A stretch of 64,000 nt of DNA from Salaquimonas sp. (GTDB lineage: Bacteria > Pseudomonadota > Alphaproteobacteria > Rhizobiales > Rhizobiaceae), in the NCBI GenBank assembly GCA_022340185.1, contig JAJDOK010000007.1:1-64000 (forward strand), read 5' to 3'. Position 1 is the first letter of the stretch, and each line of letters opens with the position of its first letter. Shown piece by piece: positions 37,937 to 46,614 of the stretch. The notes beneath the pieces are model-generated. The model made no database searches. It was not told where the DNA came from and worked only from the letters and a program-made list of their open reading frames with translations. The position numbers were made by a program, and so were the translations under genes.

Positions 37937-38610
37937 TGGATAATCGTCCCGGGATCACCGGTGTCGCGTGCGAGCGCGATTTCGGCGATGGCGATCAGGG
38001 TCTCGGCCCGCTCTTTCAACGTGTCGGCCTCGAGCAGCGCCTGTTTTTCGGCCGGACCGTACGGACTCATCATGCACAGCGCGGTCACAAGGGTTTCGTT
38101 GGAGGCCTTGCGCACCGATTCCCAGTCGGCCTCCATGCCGTTGGTATCGAGATATTTGCGAAAGGTGGCGAGCAGACCCTCGCGATCGACCTCCCGCCCG
38201 TCGTCGCAGCATTCGAGTTCGCCGCCAAATGCCGCGATACGACAGCGGCGATAGCCGTTATGGGCAGCGACCTCGTCCTGGATACGATAGCGGCAGATGC
38301 CGGTCAGGTTGATGAGATAACGCCCGTCGCCGGTTTCCTGAAAGGCGGTGATACGGCCGAGGCAGCCCAGCTCGCAAAGAACGGGCTCGCCATCCGCGCA
38401 TACGGCGCGATGATCGCCGAACCGCGGCTGAACCATGCCGATCAGACGGTCACGGCAAAGCGCATCATCGATCATGGCGAGATAGCGCGGCTCGAAAATA
38501 TTGAGCGGCATCTGGCCGCCCGGCAACAGCAGCGCGCCGGAAAGGGGGAATACCGGCACGATGTCCGAGATGTCGGAAACGTTCAGATATTCGGCGTTTC
38601 CAGCTCTCAT
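37933..38610 (-). CDS. Lon N-terminal (LON substrate-binding) domain protein
   Basis: 225 residues covering only the substrate-binding N-domain of Lon, with no ATPase or protease part. The opening [27 protein letters not shown], residues 17-43, is the domain hallmark (quoted here as [11 protein letters not shown] and LNIFEPRY). Stand-alone copies are common in alphaproteobacteria between a thioredoxin and a Trm112-like gene, as here. The function is unknown; an adaptor role is a guess. Confidence 0.88.
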   Translation of the reverse strand: MRAGNAEYLNVSDISDIVPVFPLSGALLLPGGQMPLNIFEPRYLAMIDDALCRDRLIGMVQPRFGDHRAVCADGEPVLCELGCLGRITAFQETGDGRYLINLTGICRYRIQDEVAAHNGYRRCRIAAFGGELECCDDGREVDREGLLATFRKYLDTNGMEADWESVRKASNETLVTALCMMSPYGPAEKQALLEADTLKERAETLIAIAEIALARDTGDPGTIIQ

Positions 38611-38654
38611 CCTTTATTTCCTCTACAAGAAATCTGTGTCGGAGCAGGCCGACC

Positions 38655-39605
38655 TCAAGAGAACAATATGGATGACAACTGGCGACGGGCCGAAAGCGTG
38701 GCCTCGTCGGTGGGGCCCCAGGCTTCGAAGAACTGCAGGAGCTGGGCACGCGCGCCGTCATCGTTCCATTTGCGGTCGCGGCGGATGATCTCCAGCAATT
38801 GATCGGCGGCTTCCTCGCGCCGGCCCTTGGCATTGAGCGCCAGCGCCAGGTCAAAGCGGGCATGATAGTCCTTCGGATCGGCTTCGATGCGGGCGAGGAG
38901 TTCGGCGGTGTCGCCGAGCGAGGCAGCCTGTTCGGCCAGATCTATCGCCGCTTTCAGCGAAGCGGCTTCCGGCTTGCCGTGCTGGTCGGCGGGGATCGCC
39001 TCATACATCGCCCGGGCGCGTTCTGCATCGCCGGAAGTCAGATAGAGCGTGCCCATGCCGGCCAGGGCGGCGACGTTATGCGGCTCCTGCTGAAGCACGG
39101 AAGCATACAGATTGGCTGCCTCGGCGTGGGCACCCTCGCCTTCAAGGCGTGCGGCTTCTTCCAGCGCCTGGTCGATCGGCGAAGGGCCGGACGGGCCTGC
39201 AAGCTTGTCGATGAAACGACGTACCTCGCTTTCGGGGACGGCGCCCATGAAGGCGTCCTTCGGCTTGCCCTGATCGAAGGCGACGACGGCAGGAATCGAC
39301 TGAACGCCCATCTGCCCGGCGATTTCGGGGTGCTGGTCGATGTTCATCTTGACCAGTTTGACCTTGCCGCGCGATTCGGCGACGACCTTCTCCAGCACCG
39401 GACCGAGCTGCTTGCAGGGTCCGCACCAGGGCGCCCAGAAATCGACGAGCACGGGGCGCTCGTTGGATGCCTCGATCACCTCGACCATGAATTCGGCAGT
39501 CGAAATGTCCTTGACCGCTTCGGGCGCGCCGCCACCTGACGAGGCGGGTCCGCCGTCGCCAAGCGTGCCCAGAAAATCGACGCTTCCGTTACCAGTGCTG
39601 CTCAT
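38655..39605 (-). CDS. cnoX: CnoX-like thioredoxin with TPR tail
   Basis: 316 residues. A Gly-rich start is followed by a thioredoxin fold (about 32-140) with the active WCGPC motif (C61, C64), then TPR-like helical repeats to the end. This matches CnoX/YbbN chaperedoxins, which protect proteins from oxidation and hand them to GroEL. E. coli YbbN lacks both Cys; retention of CGPC is usual in alphaproteobacteria such as Caulobacter and suggests redox activity. It lies upstream of the Lon-N gene by 44 bp. Confidence 0.88.
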   Translation of the reverse strand: MSSTGNGSVDFLGTLGDGGPASSGGGAPEAVKDISTAEFMVEVIEASNERPVLVDFWAPWCGPCKQLGPVLEKVVAESRGKVKLVKMNIDQHPEIAGQMGVQSIPAVVAFDQGKPKDAFMGAVPESEVRRFIDKLAGPSGPSPIDQALEEAARLEGEGAHAEAANLYASVLQQEPHNVAALAGMGTLYLTSGDAERARAMYEAIPADQHGKPEAASLKAAIDLAEQAASLGDTAELLARIEADPKDYHARFDLALALNAKGRREEAADQLLEIIRRDRKWNDDGARAQLLQFFEAWGPTDEATLSARRQLSSILFS

Positions 39606-39652
39606 CGCTTCTTCTCCGTGCGAGTCGTGTCGGCCAGTTCGGCGTGACGCGG

Positions 39653-40180
39653 CTAATCCTGTATCCGCTGCGCCGTATCGCCTCCCGAAGACAAGTCAAT
39701 AATCTCGGGCACATGGCCAACATATTCAAGGAAGTGTAGCAAATTCTGCCTCGAAATGGTGGTGGTCATGGTGTTCTTCAACGGATGGCAATTCAGCATA
39801 TCATGGCGCAAAAGCGGTGCGTCGATGATCACCTTGACGCGGTTGTCATGGTCGTTCATCGGCGCGAAGGCCGTGACCGAACCCGGTTCGACGCCGAGGA
39901 ATTCCATCAGTCGATCGGCATTGGCGAAGGAAACACGGCTTTTGGCGCCGATCAGCGGATGAACCCGGTTGATCGGGATCTGCGCCGTGGCCTCGGCGAC
40001 GATCAGGAAATAATTGTCCTTCTTGTCCTTGACGAACAGGTTCTTGGTGTGGCCGCCGGTGATCTCGCGGTGGAGCCGGTCGCTTTCGGCCACAGTGAAG
40101 ACCGCCTCATGCTGGCTTGTGGTGGTCTCGATGCCGAGCTTGTCGAGCAGGGCGAACAATTCGTCAGGCGTGGCCGGCAT
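39653..40180 (-). CDS. ProX/YbaK-type prolyl-tRNA editing domain protein
   Basis: 175-residue free-standing INS-superfamily editing domain that hydrolyses mischarged tRNA, most like ProXp-ala (Ala-tRNA-Pro). The likely catalytic Lys lies in HTKNLFVKDKKDNYFL near 44-59. Conserved GAKSRVSFA near 78-86 and PGSVTAFA near 98-105 fit the family. The exact substrate is inferred. It is first in a minus-strand run with the thioredoxin, Lon-N and Trm112-like genes. Confidence 0.88.
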   Translation of the reverse strand: MPATPDELFALLDKLGIETTTSQHEAVFTVAESDRLHREITGGHTKNLFVKDKKDNYFLIVAEATAQIPINRVHPLIGAKSRVSFANADRLMEFLGVEPGSVTAFAPMNDHDNRVKVIIDAPLLRHDMLNCHPLKNTMTTTISRQNLLHFLEYVGHVPEIIDLSSGGDTAQRIQD

Positions 40181-40229
40181 AAAGCGCGAACCTCTTTCAA
40201 GGGAACATTTGCCCGCATGCTCTATTGGC

Positions 40230-40520
40230 TTATCGCTGGGCGATCAACCGCGCAGGAATTTTCCTTATCTCACGAATGTTCCTCGCTCCGCCCGGGTCCG
40301 GTCTTTTGCCCTTCCACCGGGATATCCGTCCCGGTGTCCGTTCACGGGCTGGCGCTTTGGCTTTCCTTGTCCCGGTCGCTTCGTTCAACGCCTCTTGCGC
40401 GTCGGCGTCCTCCTCGGCCGCCTGGTGCAGCTGTTCGAACCATTCCAGCCGATCTCGGCTTTCATGCGCTGAAATAGCTGTTGCATTCGCCGGCACGTTG
40501 CGCCATAGGTGGCGCCGCAC
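40230..40520 (-). CDS. Small hypothetical protein, uncertain
   Basis: A 96-codon frame with a GTG start and no obvious ribosome-binding site. From residue 19 it reads like a real acidic helix (ESRDRLEWFEQLHQAAEE) followed by a basic tail; the first 18 residues look non-coding, so the true start may be internal. I recognise no family. It occupies the 367-bp gap between the ProX gene and tRNA-Gly, which otherwise shows nothing. Confidence 0.3.
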   Translation of the reverse strand: MRRHLWRNVPANATAISAHESRDRLEWFEQLHQAAEEDADAQEALNEATGTRKAKAPARERTPGRISRWKGKRPDPGGARNIREIRKIPARLIAQR

Positions 40521-40547
40521 TTTTCGCGCCCTTCAGGGGTGGTATGA

Positions 40548-40622
40548 GCGGGTGTAGCTCAGGGGTAGAGCACAACCTTGCCAAGGTTGGGGTCGTGGGT
40601 TCGAATCCCATCGCCCGCTCCA
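40548..40622 (+). tRNA. tRNA-Gly (anticodon GCC)
   Basis: A full cloverleaf: acceptor GCGGGTG/CGCCCGC with one G-U pair, D-arm GCTCAGGGGTAGAGC, anticodon stem CAACC/GGTTG with loop TTGCCAA, and T-arm GTGGG-TTCGAAT-CCCAT. The discriminator T and CCA end are encoded. Confidence 0.98.
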
Positions 40623-41530
40623 GATTTTCCGACTTAACACGCTGTTTTTGTTGTGGGTTTGGGAAGGTCTTGAATGGCCGTCCCTCCATAATACCGCCCA
40701 TGCGGCATGGTTAACGACTGGCTGGGAAAAGTCTGTAAGGGAGCGCGCAACGGTTCGGACTTCGAGCCTCCGACGTCGTTGCCCGCTCCTCGACCAATTC
40801 CCGCCCTCCTTGCCTCGGGCGGCGGGAAACGACCGGGGAGGAAATGGGCTTCTCCTCCCTTGCTTTGCGTCCTTCCCGATCGCCTCAATTCCCCGTCGCG
40901 TTGTAAGCTTTTCGGGACGCGGCGTAACTCAACCGGGTCGAGCGTTCCTTGATCAGCGCTCCCCGGTTTTCTTTTTGGTCGCACGTCTCGATCAAGCATC
41001 CCCTGACGCTTTCCCACATGGCGTCACCGTGCAGGTTTTTCTCCACGTTCACAGTAGAGTAGCACTTAGCACATTTTCAAATCAGCGGTATCCGTAGTCA
41101 TGGTGATACCGCCGGCTATTACGAAGGCTCACTAGGCAAAAAGGGGTAATCACCCAGGTTGAAAAGCACGATCGATGCCAATGTGCGATCGGACGAGCCC
41201 AGCAAGTTCATTTATGTGATCCTAAGAAATCGTTGCCGGTGCGCATGTTAGCGCATGACAGGTCGGGCCCGCGTCAAAATGAATATTAGAGGCATGCTAC
41301 GACAGGCGCGCGGAAACGGCCAAACATCGTCCGTTCCAAAATCTCATCCTCCAGTCGAAGCGATCACACGAGAGGAATATCCGATCTTTTCGCTGCCTGA
41401 ACAAAGCTAAAGGCCATGTCGGCATCGCATCAAGGCATCGCTCCGGCATCCATTTCCTTCACGACCGTTTTTGCGCTAGGTTCTGGGCCGCAAGGCAAAC
41501 CGGAATGGTCAATGGGGGGGGACGAGGCAG
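40623..41530. other. 0.9-kb gene-poor region after tRNA-Gly
   Basis: No reading frame here has a plausible start, composition or recognisable product. There is a plus-strand terminator-like hairpin at 40933-40976 and short repeats of GGCATC near 41419-41450. Composition is less GC-rich from 41040 to 41420. It may be decayed foreign DNA at a tRNA integration site, or it may hold an unrecognised RNA. Confidence 0.6.
40933..40976 (+). terminator. Terminator-like hairpin in the gene-poor region
   Basis: A bulged stem CCGGG(TC)GAGCG / CGCTCCCCGG with a 12-nt loop, followed by TTTTCTTTTT. It would end a plus-strand transcript, perhaps the tRNA-Gly precursor or an unseen RNA. Confidence 0.5.
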
Positions 41531-41692
41531 ATGATGACCTTGGCGACGGTTCTTTTGGCTGTTGCATTATTTTTCCTGTGGAGGCGAAAGGCTGACTGGG
41601 GCTGGGGCGTCGTACTTGCCGTGATCGTGATCGGCATTGTCATCTTTGCGCGCGATGTCGACTTCGGCACCAATCTGGGAATTCAGCTATGA
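41531..41692 (+). CDS. 53-residue membrane protein coupled to dsbB
   Basis: A short gene with GAGG 4-7 nt before a double ATG. The protein has two hydrophobic helices (about 4-17 and 26-40) joined by the basic, Trp-rich turn WRRKADWGWG. Its stop overlaps the dsbB start as ATGA, which implies translational coupling and argues that it is real. I recognise no family. A role in DsbB assembly or activity is possible but inferred only from position. Confidence 0.6.
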   Translation: MMTLATVLLAVALFFLWRRKADWGWGVVLAVIVIGIVIFARDVDFGTNLGIQL

Positions 41693-42291
41693 GGCTGAGC
41701 CTTTCACCCGATACCGCGCGTGCGCTCAACCTCATCGGCATGCTGGGGATGGTGGGTGTGCTGCTTGGCGCCTATGTCTACCAGTTCACCTATCATGAAC
41801 TTCCCTGCACGCTATGCATGCTGCAGCGTGTGGCGATGATCGGCGTGGCGTTCGGCGCTGCGATGAACGTCATGCTGGGTCCCGATCCGCGCCATTACGG
41901 CGTCTGCCTGGTCTCGGCGGTGTTCGGGGGGGTGATCTCGATCCGTCAGTCGCTGCTGCATATCAATCCGTTTTTCGACACCAAGACCGGACTGCCGACG
42001 ATGGATGCCGGTTCCAATCCGCCTTTCGGGGAGGCGGTGTTCGGCTATCATCTCTACATCTGGGGCTTGGTGCTGTTCGCTTTCGTGATCCTCGCCGTCG
42101 GCATCGTCCAGCTTTTCGGCGGACAGTTCGAGAGGCGCGAGGTTACCTCCGGTGCGCTGATGCGATTGGGTGCGCTCGGCGTCGGGCTGCTTTTCCTGAC
42201 GGTGGCGGCGGAAGCGGCGACCACGTTCATGGAATGCGGCATCGGCGATTGTCCGAATGATGGCGGCTGGAACTGGTGGATTTTCCGGTAA
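41689..42291 (+). CDS. dsbB: DsbB-like disulfide bond formation protein
   Basis: 200-residue four-helix membrane protein that reoxidises DsbA using quinone. The first periplasmic pair is C40-x-x-C43 in ELPCTLCMLQR. The second loop (about 95-118), where E. coli DsbB has its second Cys pair, contains no Cys; two Cys near the C-terminus (ECGIGDC) might substitute. The overall layout fits the DsbB family, but the mechanism may differ. It overlaps the small upstream gene by 4 bp. Confidence 0.85.
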   Translation: MRLSLSPDTARALNLIGMLGMVGVLLGAYVYQFTYHELPCTLCMLQRVAMIGVAFGAAMNVMLGPDPRHYGVCLVSAVFGGVISIRQSLLHINPFFDTKTGLPTMDAGSNPPFGEAVFGYHLYIWGLVLFAFVILAVGIVQLFGGQFERREVTSGALMRLGALGVGLLFLTVAAEAATTFMECGIGDCPNDGGWNWWIFR

Positions 42292-42343
42292 TCCGTACAG
42301 GGCAGGATACAAGCCCCGCTTGGCCGCAACATGCCAAAGATAT

Positions 42344-43885
42344 TCAGAGCAGGCCGCCCCAATTGGTGCGTTCACGCATGCGTTCGGCTGATGAATCGAA
42401 GGCGAAACCTTCGACATTGGGCGGTATCCAGCCACCCGCCAGTCCCTTGTAGACCGCGATGATATCGGTCAGTTCGTCGGCGCGCGCGGCGAGCTTACGC
42501 TTTTCGGCGTTCAACAGGTCCTTCTGGACGTCGACCACCCGATCGAAGTCGGCGGTGCCGTTCTTGTACTGGTTGACGACCAGTTCGACGGCATGGCGGG
42601 CGGCGTTCACGCTCTTGGCATAGTAGAGGCCTTCCTGCTTGGCCTTGAGGAATGCGACCAGCCCGTTTTCGACCTCCGCATAGGCCGAGAGCACGGTATT
42701 GCGGTAGTTCAACAGCAATTCCTCGAATGTCGCGTCCTGGACGCGGACATTGTTGAGGATGCGCCCGTAATTCAGGAAATCCCAAGTGAAGCCGGGGCTG
42801 ATCAGATGTGTGACGCTCGCAGGCGAGAACAGATCGGCGAAATTGCTGGCCTTCACGCCGATCGCGCCCGAGATCGAGAAGGAGGGGTAAAGATCGGCCT
42901 TGGCCACGCCGATCTGCGCGGATTGGGCCGCGGCCTCGTATTCGGCGACGCGGATGTCGGGGCGCCGTCGCAGCATGTCGGCGGGAACGCCGATGGCGAC
43001 CGTTGCCGGGACTTTCGGCAATCCCGCCGGTTTTGCAAGGCGGGCGCGAACCGCGCCGGGCGGTTCGCTCAGAAGGATGCTCATCGCGTTTTCGGCTTGT
43101 GCGAGCTGCGATTGGAATTCGGGGATCAAGGCCAGCGTGTTGTTGTAGATGATGTTGCCTTCATCGACGTCGAGTTCGGTTGCCGTACCTTCCTTCAGCT
43201 GAAGCTGGGCGATCCGCAGATTCTCCTTCTGCAATTTAGCGTTGCGTCGCGCAATGGCGATAAGCTGCTGGAGTTCGCGGATCGTCACATAAGTCGCCGC
43301 CACATCGCCCGTCAGCGTGACCAGCGCATCGTCATAACTGGCGATGTTCGACGCGAGATTGGCCTCGGCGGACTGGACGTTGCGCCGGATCTTGCCCCAC
43401 AAATCGATTTCCCAACCGGCATCGAAGCCGACTTCGACGCGGGTGATCTTCGGGTCGAACGGGATGAACTTTCGTATCCTGTTCAAAACCGGTTCGTTGG
43501 TGGCGAATTTCTCCTTTTTGTACGCGCCAACGATCTGTTGCTGCTGGGGAAAGAGTTCACCGGTTGCGATGCCGAGTTGGGCGCGGGCCTGGTAGATGCG
43601 TACTCCGGCTGCCTGGACACCGACATTCTGGCGATAGGCGTCGAGCACGAGCTGGTTCAGCGTTTCGTCGTGAAACAGTTTCCACCACTCGGCGACGGCT
43701 TCGCTGCGCGTGGTGAAACCCGTACGGCGGTCGATCGGCAGCCCTGCACCGGCGCTCCAGTTGTCGAGGATGGGCGCGTCCGGGCGTTCGAAATCCGGAC
43801 CTACCATGCAGGCGGTCAGGGGAAGGAACATCGCCGCGAAGGTGACCTGCCGTAGCCGATAGCCAGGGGAGCGCGGCGACGTCAT
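42344..43885 (-). CDS. NodT-family outer-membrane efflux lipoprotein
   Basis: 513-residue TolC-like outer-membrane channel. The start at 43885 lies 2 bp after the upstream stop and opens a lipoprotein signal with lipobox LTAC (C26), then MVGPDFERP, the usual NodT opening. Two OEP repeats follow; the hallmark RRRPDIRVAEYEAAAQ lies near residue 307. A longer in-frame extension upstream is only the shadow of the HlyD gene. It is the last gene of a three-gene operon with the HlyD-type and DUF3302 genes. Confidence 0.93.
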   Translation of the reverse strand: MTSPRSPGYRLRQVTFAAMFLPLTACMVGPDFERPDAPILDNWSAGAGLPIDRRTGFTTRSEAVAEWWKLFHDETLNQLVLDAYRQNVGVQAAGVRIYQARAQLGIATGELFPQQQQIVGAYKKEKFATNEPVLNRIRKFIPFDPKITRVEVGFDAGWEIDLWGKIRRNVQSAEANLASNIASYDDALVTLTGDVAATYVTIRELQQLIAIARRNAKLQKENLRIAQLQLKEGTATELDVDEGNIIYNNTLALIPEFQSQLAQAENAMSILLSEPPGAVRARLAKPAGLPKVPATVAIGVPADMLRRRPDIRVAEYEAAAQSAQIGVAKADLYPSFSISGAIGVKASNFADLFSPASVTHLISPGFTWDFLNYGRILNNVRVQDATFEELLLNYRNTVLSAYAEVENGLVAFLKAKQEGLYYAKSVNAARHAVELVVNQYKNGTADFDRVVDVQKDLLNAEKRKLAARADELTDIIAVYKGLAGGWIPPNVEGFAFDSSAERMRERTNWGGLL

Positions 43886-43887
43886 GA

Positions 43888-45033
43888 TCAGATATCCAAC
43901 GGGAACAGGAAATTCATGAAGGAATAGAGGCGGATGTTGATGCGCCGGATAACTTCGAAGACACCGCCTTGACCGGTGTAGATCGCCACCGCGCCATGAG
44001 CGCCGGCCGGAAAGTTTGTGAGTGCCGGGTCGTCGACAACGAACTGCACGGCGAAACGCCCCTGCAGATGCGGGATCGGAAATTTCGGCACATCGCCGCT
44101 CGGCACCATCTGGCCCTGCCCCGTGCCTTCCCAGATCGAAACGACCTTCGCCTTGAATATCTGCCCGGGGAAGATGTCGAGCGCGACTTCCGCGAACTGA
44201 TCCGGCCGCACCAACTTGAGATGCTCCTGGTAAAAGGTCGCGAGAAAATAAGGATCGACATTGGAGACGAGGGCCGCGATGGCACCGACACGCCGGTCGC
44301 CCACCACCAGCCCGGGGCGCGCCTGCTGGCTGATAATGACACCATCCTCGGGCGCCACAAGCGTGGTCTGGCCGAGATAGTATTTCGCCTGGTCGAGGCT
44401 CGCCTGGGCCTCGGCGACCTGGGCGTTGACACCGTCTACCTGCGCGGCTTGCGCCAGTTGCGCCTTCGCCAGATTGCCCTTGGCCTCGGCGACCTGCGCG
44501 TCGGCCGCGGCGACCTGCTCGCGCCATTTGTCGAGCGTTTCCTCCTTGGCGCCGCCGCCGGCGGCCAGTTCGGTGTAGCGCTTCACCTGCTCGTTGGCAT
44601 AGAGCTGCGCGGCTTCGGCAGCCGAGAGCGCGCTTTGGGCGATGTCGATATCCTGCTGGAGCGCCTGCGCGTTCTGTTTGGCCTCGGCGAGCTTGGCCTC
44701 ATGCTCACGCACGCGCGCTTGATAGATCGTCGGGTCGAACCGGTAGAGAACGTCGCCTTTTTTCACCGGCGTGTTCTGTTCGACCGCGGCCTCCACCAGC
44801 AAGGTCGGTTCGGGCAGTCGCGGAACGATCTGGATTGTCTGACGGATCACGTGACCGTCGATCGAATAGGGAGTGTAAAAGCGTACTGCGATCAGGAAGA
44901 CGAGCAGCATGTGGGCGCCGATCCAGAAGGTGACAACACCCCATACGATGCTGAACTTCAGCAGCCGGAACCGGAAGAAGACCAGCCAGATCGCAATCAC
45001 GTAAAAGAAGGTGATGAGGACGGCGACGGTCAT
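43888..45033 (-). CDS. HlyD/EmrA-type membrane fusion protein (YiaV-like)
   Basis: 381-residue periplasmic adaptor. Two N-terminal membrane helices (about 5-22 and 30-50) are followed by a biotinyl-lipoyl-like half, a long Ala/Gln-rich coiled coil (about 108-225, AEAKQNAQALQQDIDIAQ at its start) and a beta-barrel. The double helix and the DUF3302 neighbour match the E. coli yiaV-yiaW pair. No MFS, RND or ABC pump gene accompanies it, so the transported substrate and energy source are unknown. It follows the DUF3302 gene by 3 bp and precedes the NodT gene by 2 bp. Confidence 0.9.
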   Translation of the reverse strand: MTVAVLITFFYVIAIWLVFFRFRLLKFSIVWGVVTFWIGAHMLLVFLIAVRFYTPYSIDGHVIRQTIQIVPRLPEPTLLVEAAVEQNTPVKKGDVLYRFDPTIYQARVREHEAKLAEAKQNAQALQQDIDIAQSALSAAEAAQLYANEQVKRYTELAAGGGAKEETLDKWREQVAAADAQVAEAKGNLAKAQLAQAAQVDGVNAQVAEAQASLDQAKYYLGQTTLVAPEDGVIISQQARPGLVVGDRRVGAIAALVSNVDPYFLATFYQEHLKLVRPDQFAEVALDIFPGQIFKAKVVSIWEGTGQGQMVPSGDVPKFPIPHLQGRFAVQFVVDDPALTNFPAGAHGAVAIYTGQGGVFEVIRRINIRLYSFMNFLFPLDI

Positions 45034-45036
45034 CGA

Positions 45037-45432
45037 TCAGTCTCTCGCCGCCTCGATATCCCCGGGGATGTCACCCGGCTCAGTTGAGGCGGAAGCCACG
45101 GGTTCGGCTGAAGGCTCGCCGGATGCATGCGCCGTTCCGCCTTCGGTGGACGGGAGCCTGTCACCTTCCCTGCCAAGGAAGGTGCGCACGTCTATGGTCA
45201 GTGAATCGTGGTATGCCCAGATCAGCGCGTGGATCCAGGGAAAGACCGTGAAAAGCCCGATCCAGCCGACGATCTTGACGGATTCGGCGTGCGGATGGTG
45301 CCGTCGCTCGGCCAGCTTGCCGGGCAGGCCACCTATCGTGACCAGCACATAGAAGAAGGCGATTACCGCGACCACGAGAAAGGCGAAGGTGATGTAGTCG
45401 TATACGTCCAGAGGACCGGTAATCAGTGTCAC
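45037..45432 (-). CDS. DUF3302 inner-membrane protein (YiaW-like)
   Basis: 131 residues. Two membrane helices (about 11-34 and 53-70) lie around the basic, His-containing loop GKLAERRHHPHAESVK. The C-terminal 45 residues are acidic and low in complexity. E. coli YiaW is the same family and is likewise next to a HlyD-type gene. It is first in the operon with the HlyD-type and NodT-type genes and may be a small partner of the adaptor. Function unknown. Confidence 0.87.
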   Translation of the reverse strand: MTLITGPLDVYDYITFAFLVVAVIAFFYVLVTIGGLPGKLAERRHHPHAESVKIVGWIGLFTVFPWIHALIWAYHDSLTIDVRTFLGREGDRLPSTEGGTAHASGEPSAEPVASASTEPGDIPGDIEAARD

Positions 45433-45689
45433 TTTTCCAGTCCCCCGTCTTTCACCCCACCCAGGTGATCCCGCCAGGCAGTATGTCTCGCATGGCGATC
45501 ATGGCCAAGAACATTGTTGCGCGATGGCTGAATATGTTGCGGAACGTCGCCGTGGCGTGAACGCATCGTCACCCGAAGCAGGTTTGGGTGGAATGGGCTG
45601 GCGACCTATATTGGCGGGGAGAAAATTCACCAGCGAAAACCTCCATAGAATCCTGTTCATCGGAGGTTTTGCCAAGGAGGGCTTCAAAC

Positions 45690-46601
45690 ATGTCCATCCG
45701 CCCCGTTTCCCGCATCATCGACGCCAAGCCGACGCTGGAAGGCGCCGGCGTGCATCTGCATCGCGGCTTCGGCTTTTCCGAGCCGCACCTGGCCGATCCG
45801 TTCCTGCTGTTCGATGATTTCCGCAATGAAAGGCCGGACGATTACCGTGCCGGCTTTCCCTGGCATCCCCATCGCGGCATCGAGACGATCACCTATGTGC
45901 TGGCCGGTTCGGTCGAGCACGGCGACAGCCTGGGCAATACCGGCCTGCTCGAGGCCGGCGACGTGCAATGGATGACAGCCGGCAGCGGCATCATGCACCA
46001 GGAGATGCCGCAGGGCGACACCGCCGGGCGCATGCACGGCTTCCAGCTCTGGGCCAATCTGCCGCGCGATCTGAAGATGACCGATCCGCGCTATCAGGAC
46101 ATCAAGTCGGGCGAAATCCCCGTTCTCGCCGAGGATGACGGCACGGCGATCCGTGTCGTGGTCGGCGACTACAAGGGGGTGAGCGGCCCGGTCGACGGCG
46201 TCGCCGCCGAGCCAAACTATTTCGACATCTCGATACCGGCCGGCAAGACCAAGCGCTTCAAGGTCGACACCTATCGCCGGGCCTTCGCCTATGTGTTCGA
46301 GGGATCGGGCACGTTCCGCGACGCATCCGAACCGTTCGGCGTGCTGACGGAAAAGGAAGTGGGCGGCCAGGAAGTGGTGATCCGTGAAAAGGTCGGCAAC
46401 CGCTCGATGGTGATCTTCGGCGCTGGCGACGAGGTGGTGGCGACGGCCGGCGAAGAGGGCATGCGTTTCCTGCTCGTATCGGGTGCGCCGATCCAGGAGC
46501 CGGTCGCCTGGCACGGGCCGATCGTGATGAACACGCGCGATGAGCTTGTGCAGGCCTTCAACGAGCTGCGTTCCGGCGATTTCATCAAGAAGAGCGCGTA
46601 G
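45690..46601 (+). CDS. Pirin family protein
   Basis: 303-residue bicupin. The start at 45690 has GGAGG about 8-10 nt upstream. Iron ligands of the family are present: H59 and H61 in PWHPHRG, H103 and E105 in IMHQEMP. Bacterial pirins can be quercetinases or redox-sensitive partners of other enzymes; the role of this one cannot be told. It stands alone, with a repeat element just downstream. Confidence 0.93.
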   Translation: MSIRPVSRIIDAKPTLEGAGVHLHRGFGFSEPHLADPFLLFDDFRNERPDDYRAGFPWHPHRGIETITYVLAGSVEHGDSLGNTGLLEAGDVQWMTAGSGIMHQEMPQGDTAGRMHGFQLWANLPRDLKMTDPRYQDIKSGEIPVLAEDDGTAIRVVVGDYKGVSGPVDGVAAEPNYFDISIPAGKTKRFKVDTYRRAFAYVFEGSGTFRDASEPFGVLTEKEVGGQEVVIREKVGNRSMVIFGAGDEVVATAGEEGMRFLLVSGAPIQEPVAWHGPIVMNTRDELVQAFNELRSGDFIKKSA

Positions 46602-46614
46602 CGGATTAACCGAC

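Noticed and set aside
40741-40976. Possible decayed tRNA or attachment-site copy (GCCCGCTCC near 40780; CTCAACCGGGTCGAG near 40927)
   Set aside because: The similarity to tRNA arms is short, no cloverleaf can be folded, and no integrase gene is nearby.
40648-41097. 149-codon plus-strand frame after tRNA-Gly
   Set aside because: Composition is unlike protein (Pro/Arg/Ser-rich without pattern), there is no ribosome-binding site, and it runs through a terminator-like hairpin.
41419-41450. Short GGCATC repeats resembling a mini-array
   Set aside because: Three 6-7 bp repeats with uneven spacing and no cas genes; chance is sufficient.
43886-44527. Apparent N-terminal extension of the NodT-type gene, suggesting a fusion
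   Set aside because: The extension is the out-of-frame reading of the HlyD gene. The lipoprotein start at 43885, with lipobox and 2-bp gap, is clearly the real start.
44826-44860. CACGTG-containing sequence in the HlyD-type gene as a further parS
   Set aside because: Only the CACGTG core matches; the flanking bases do not.
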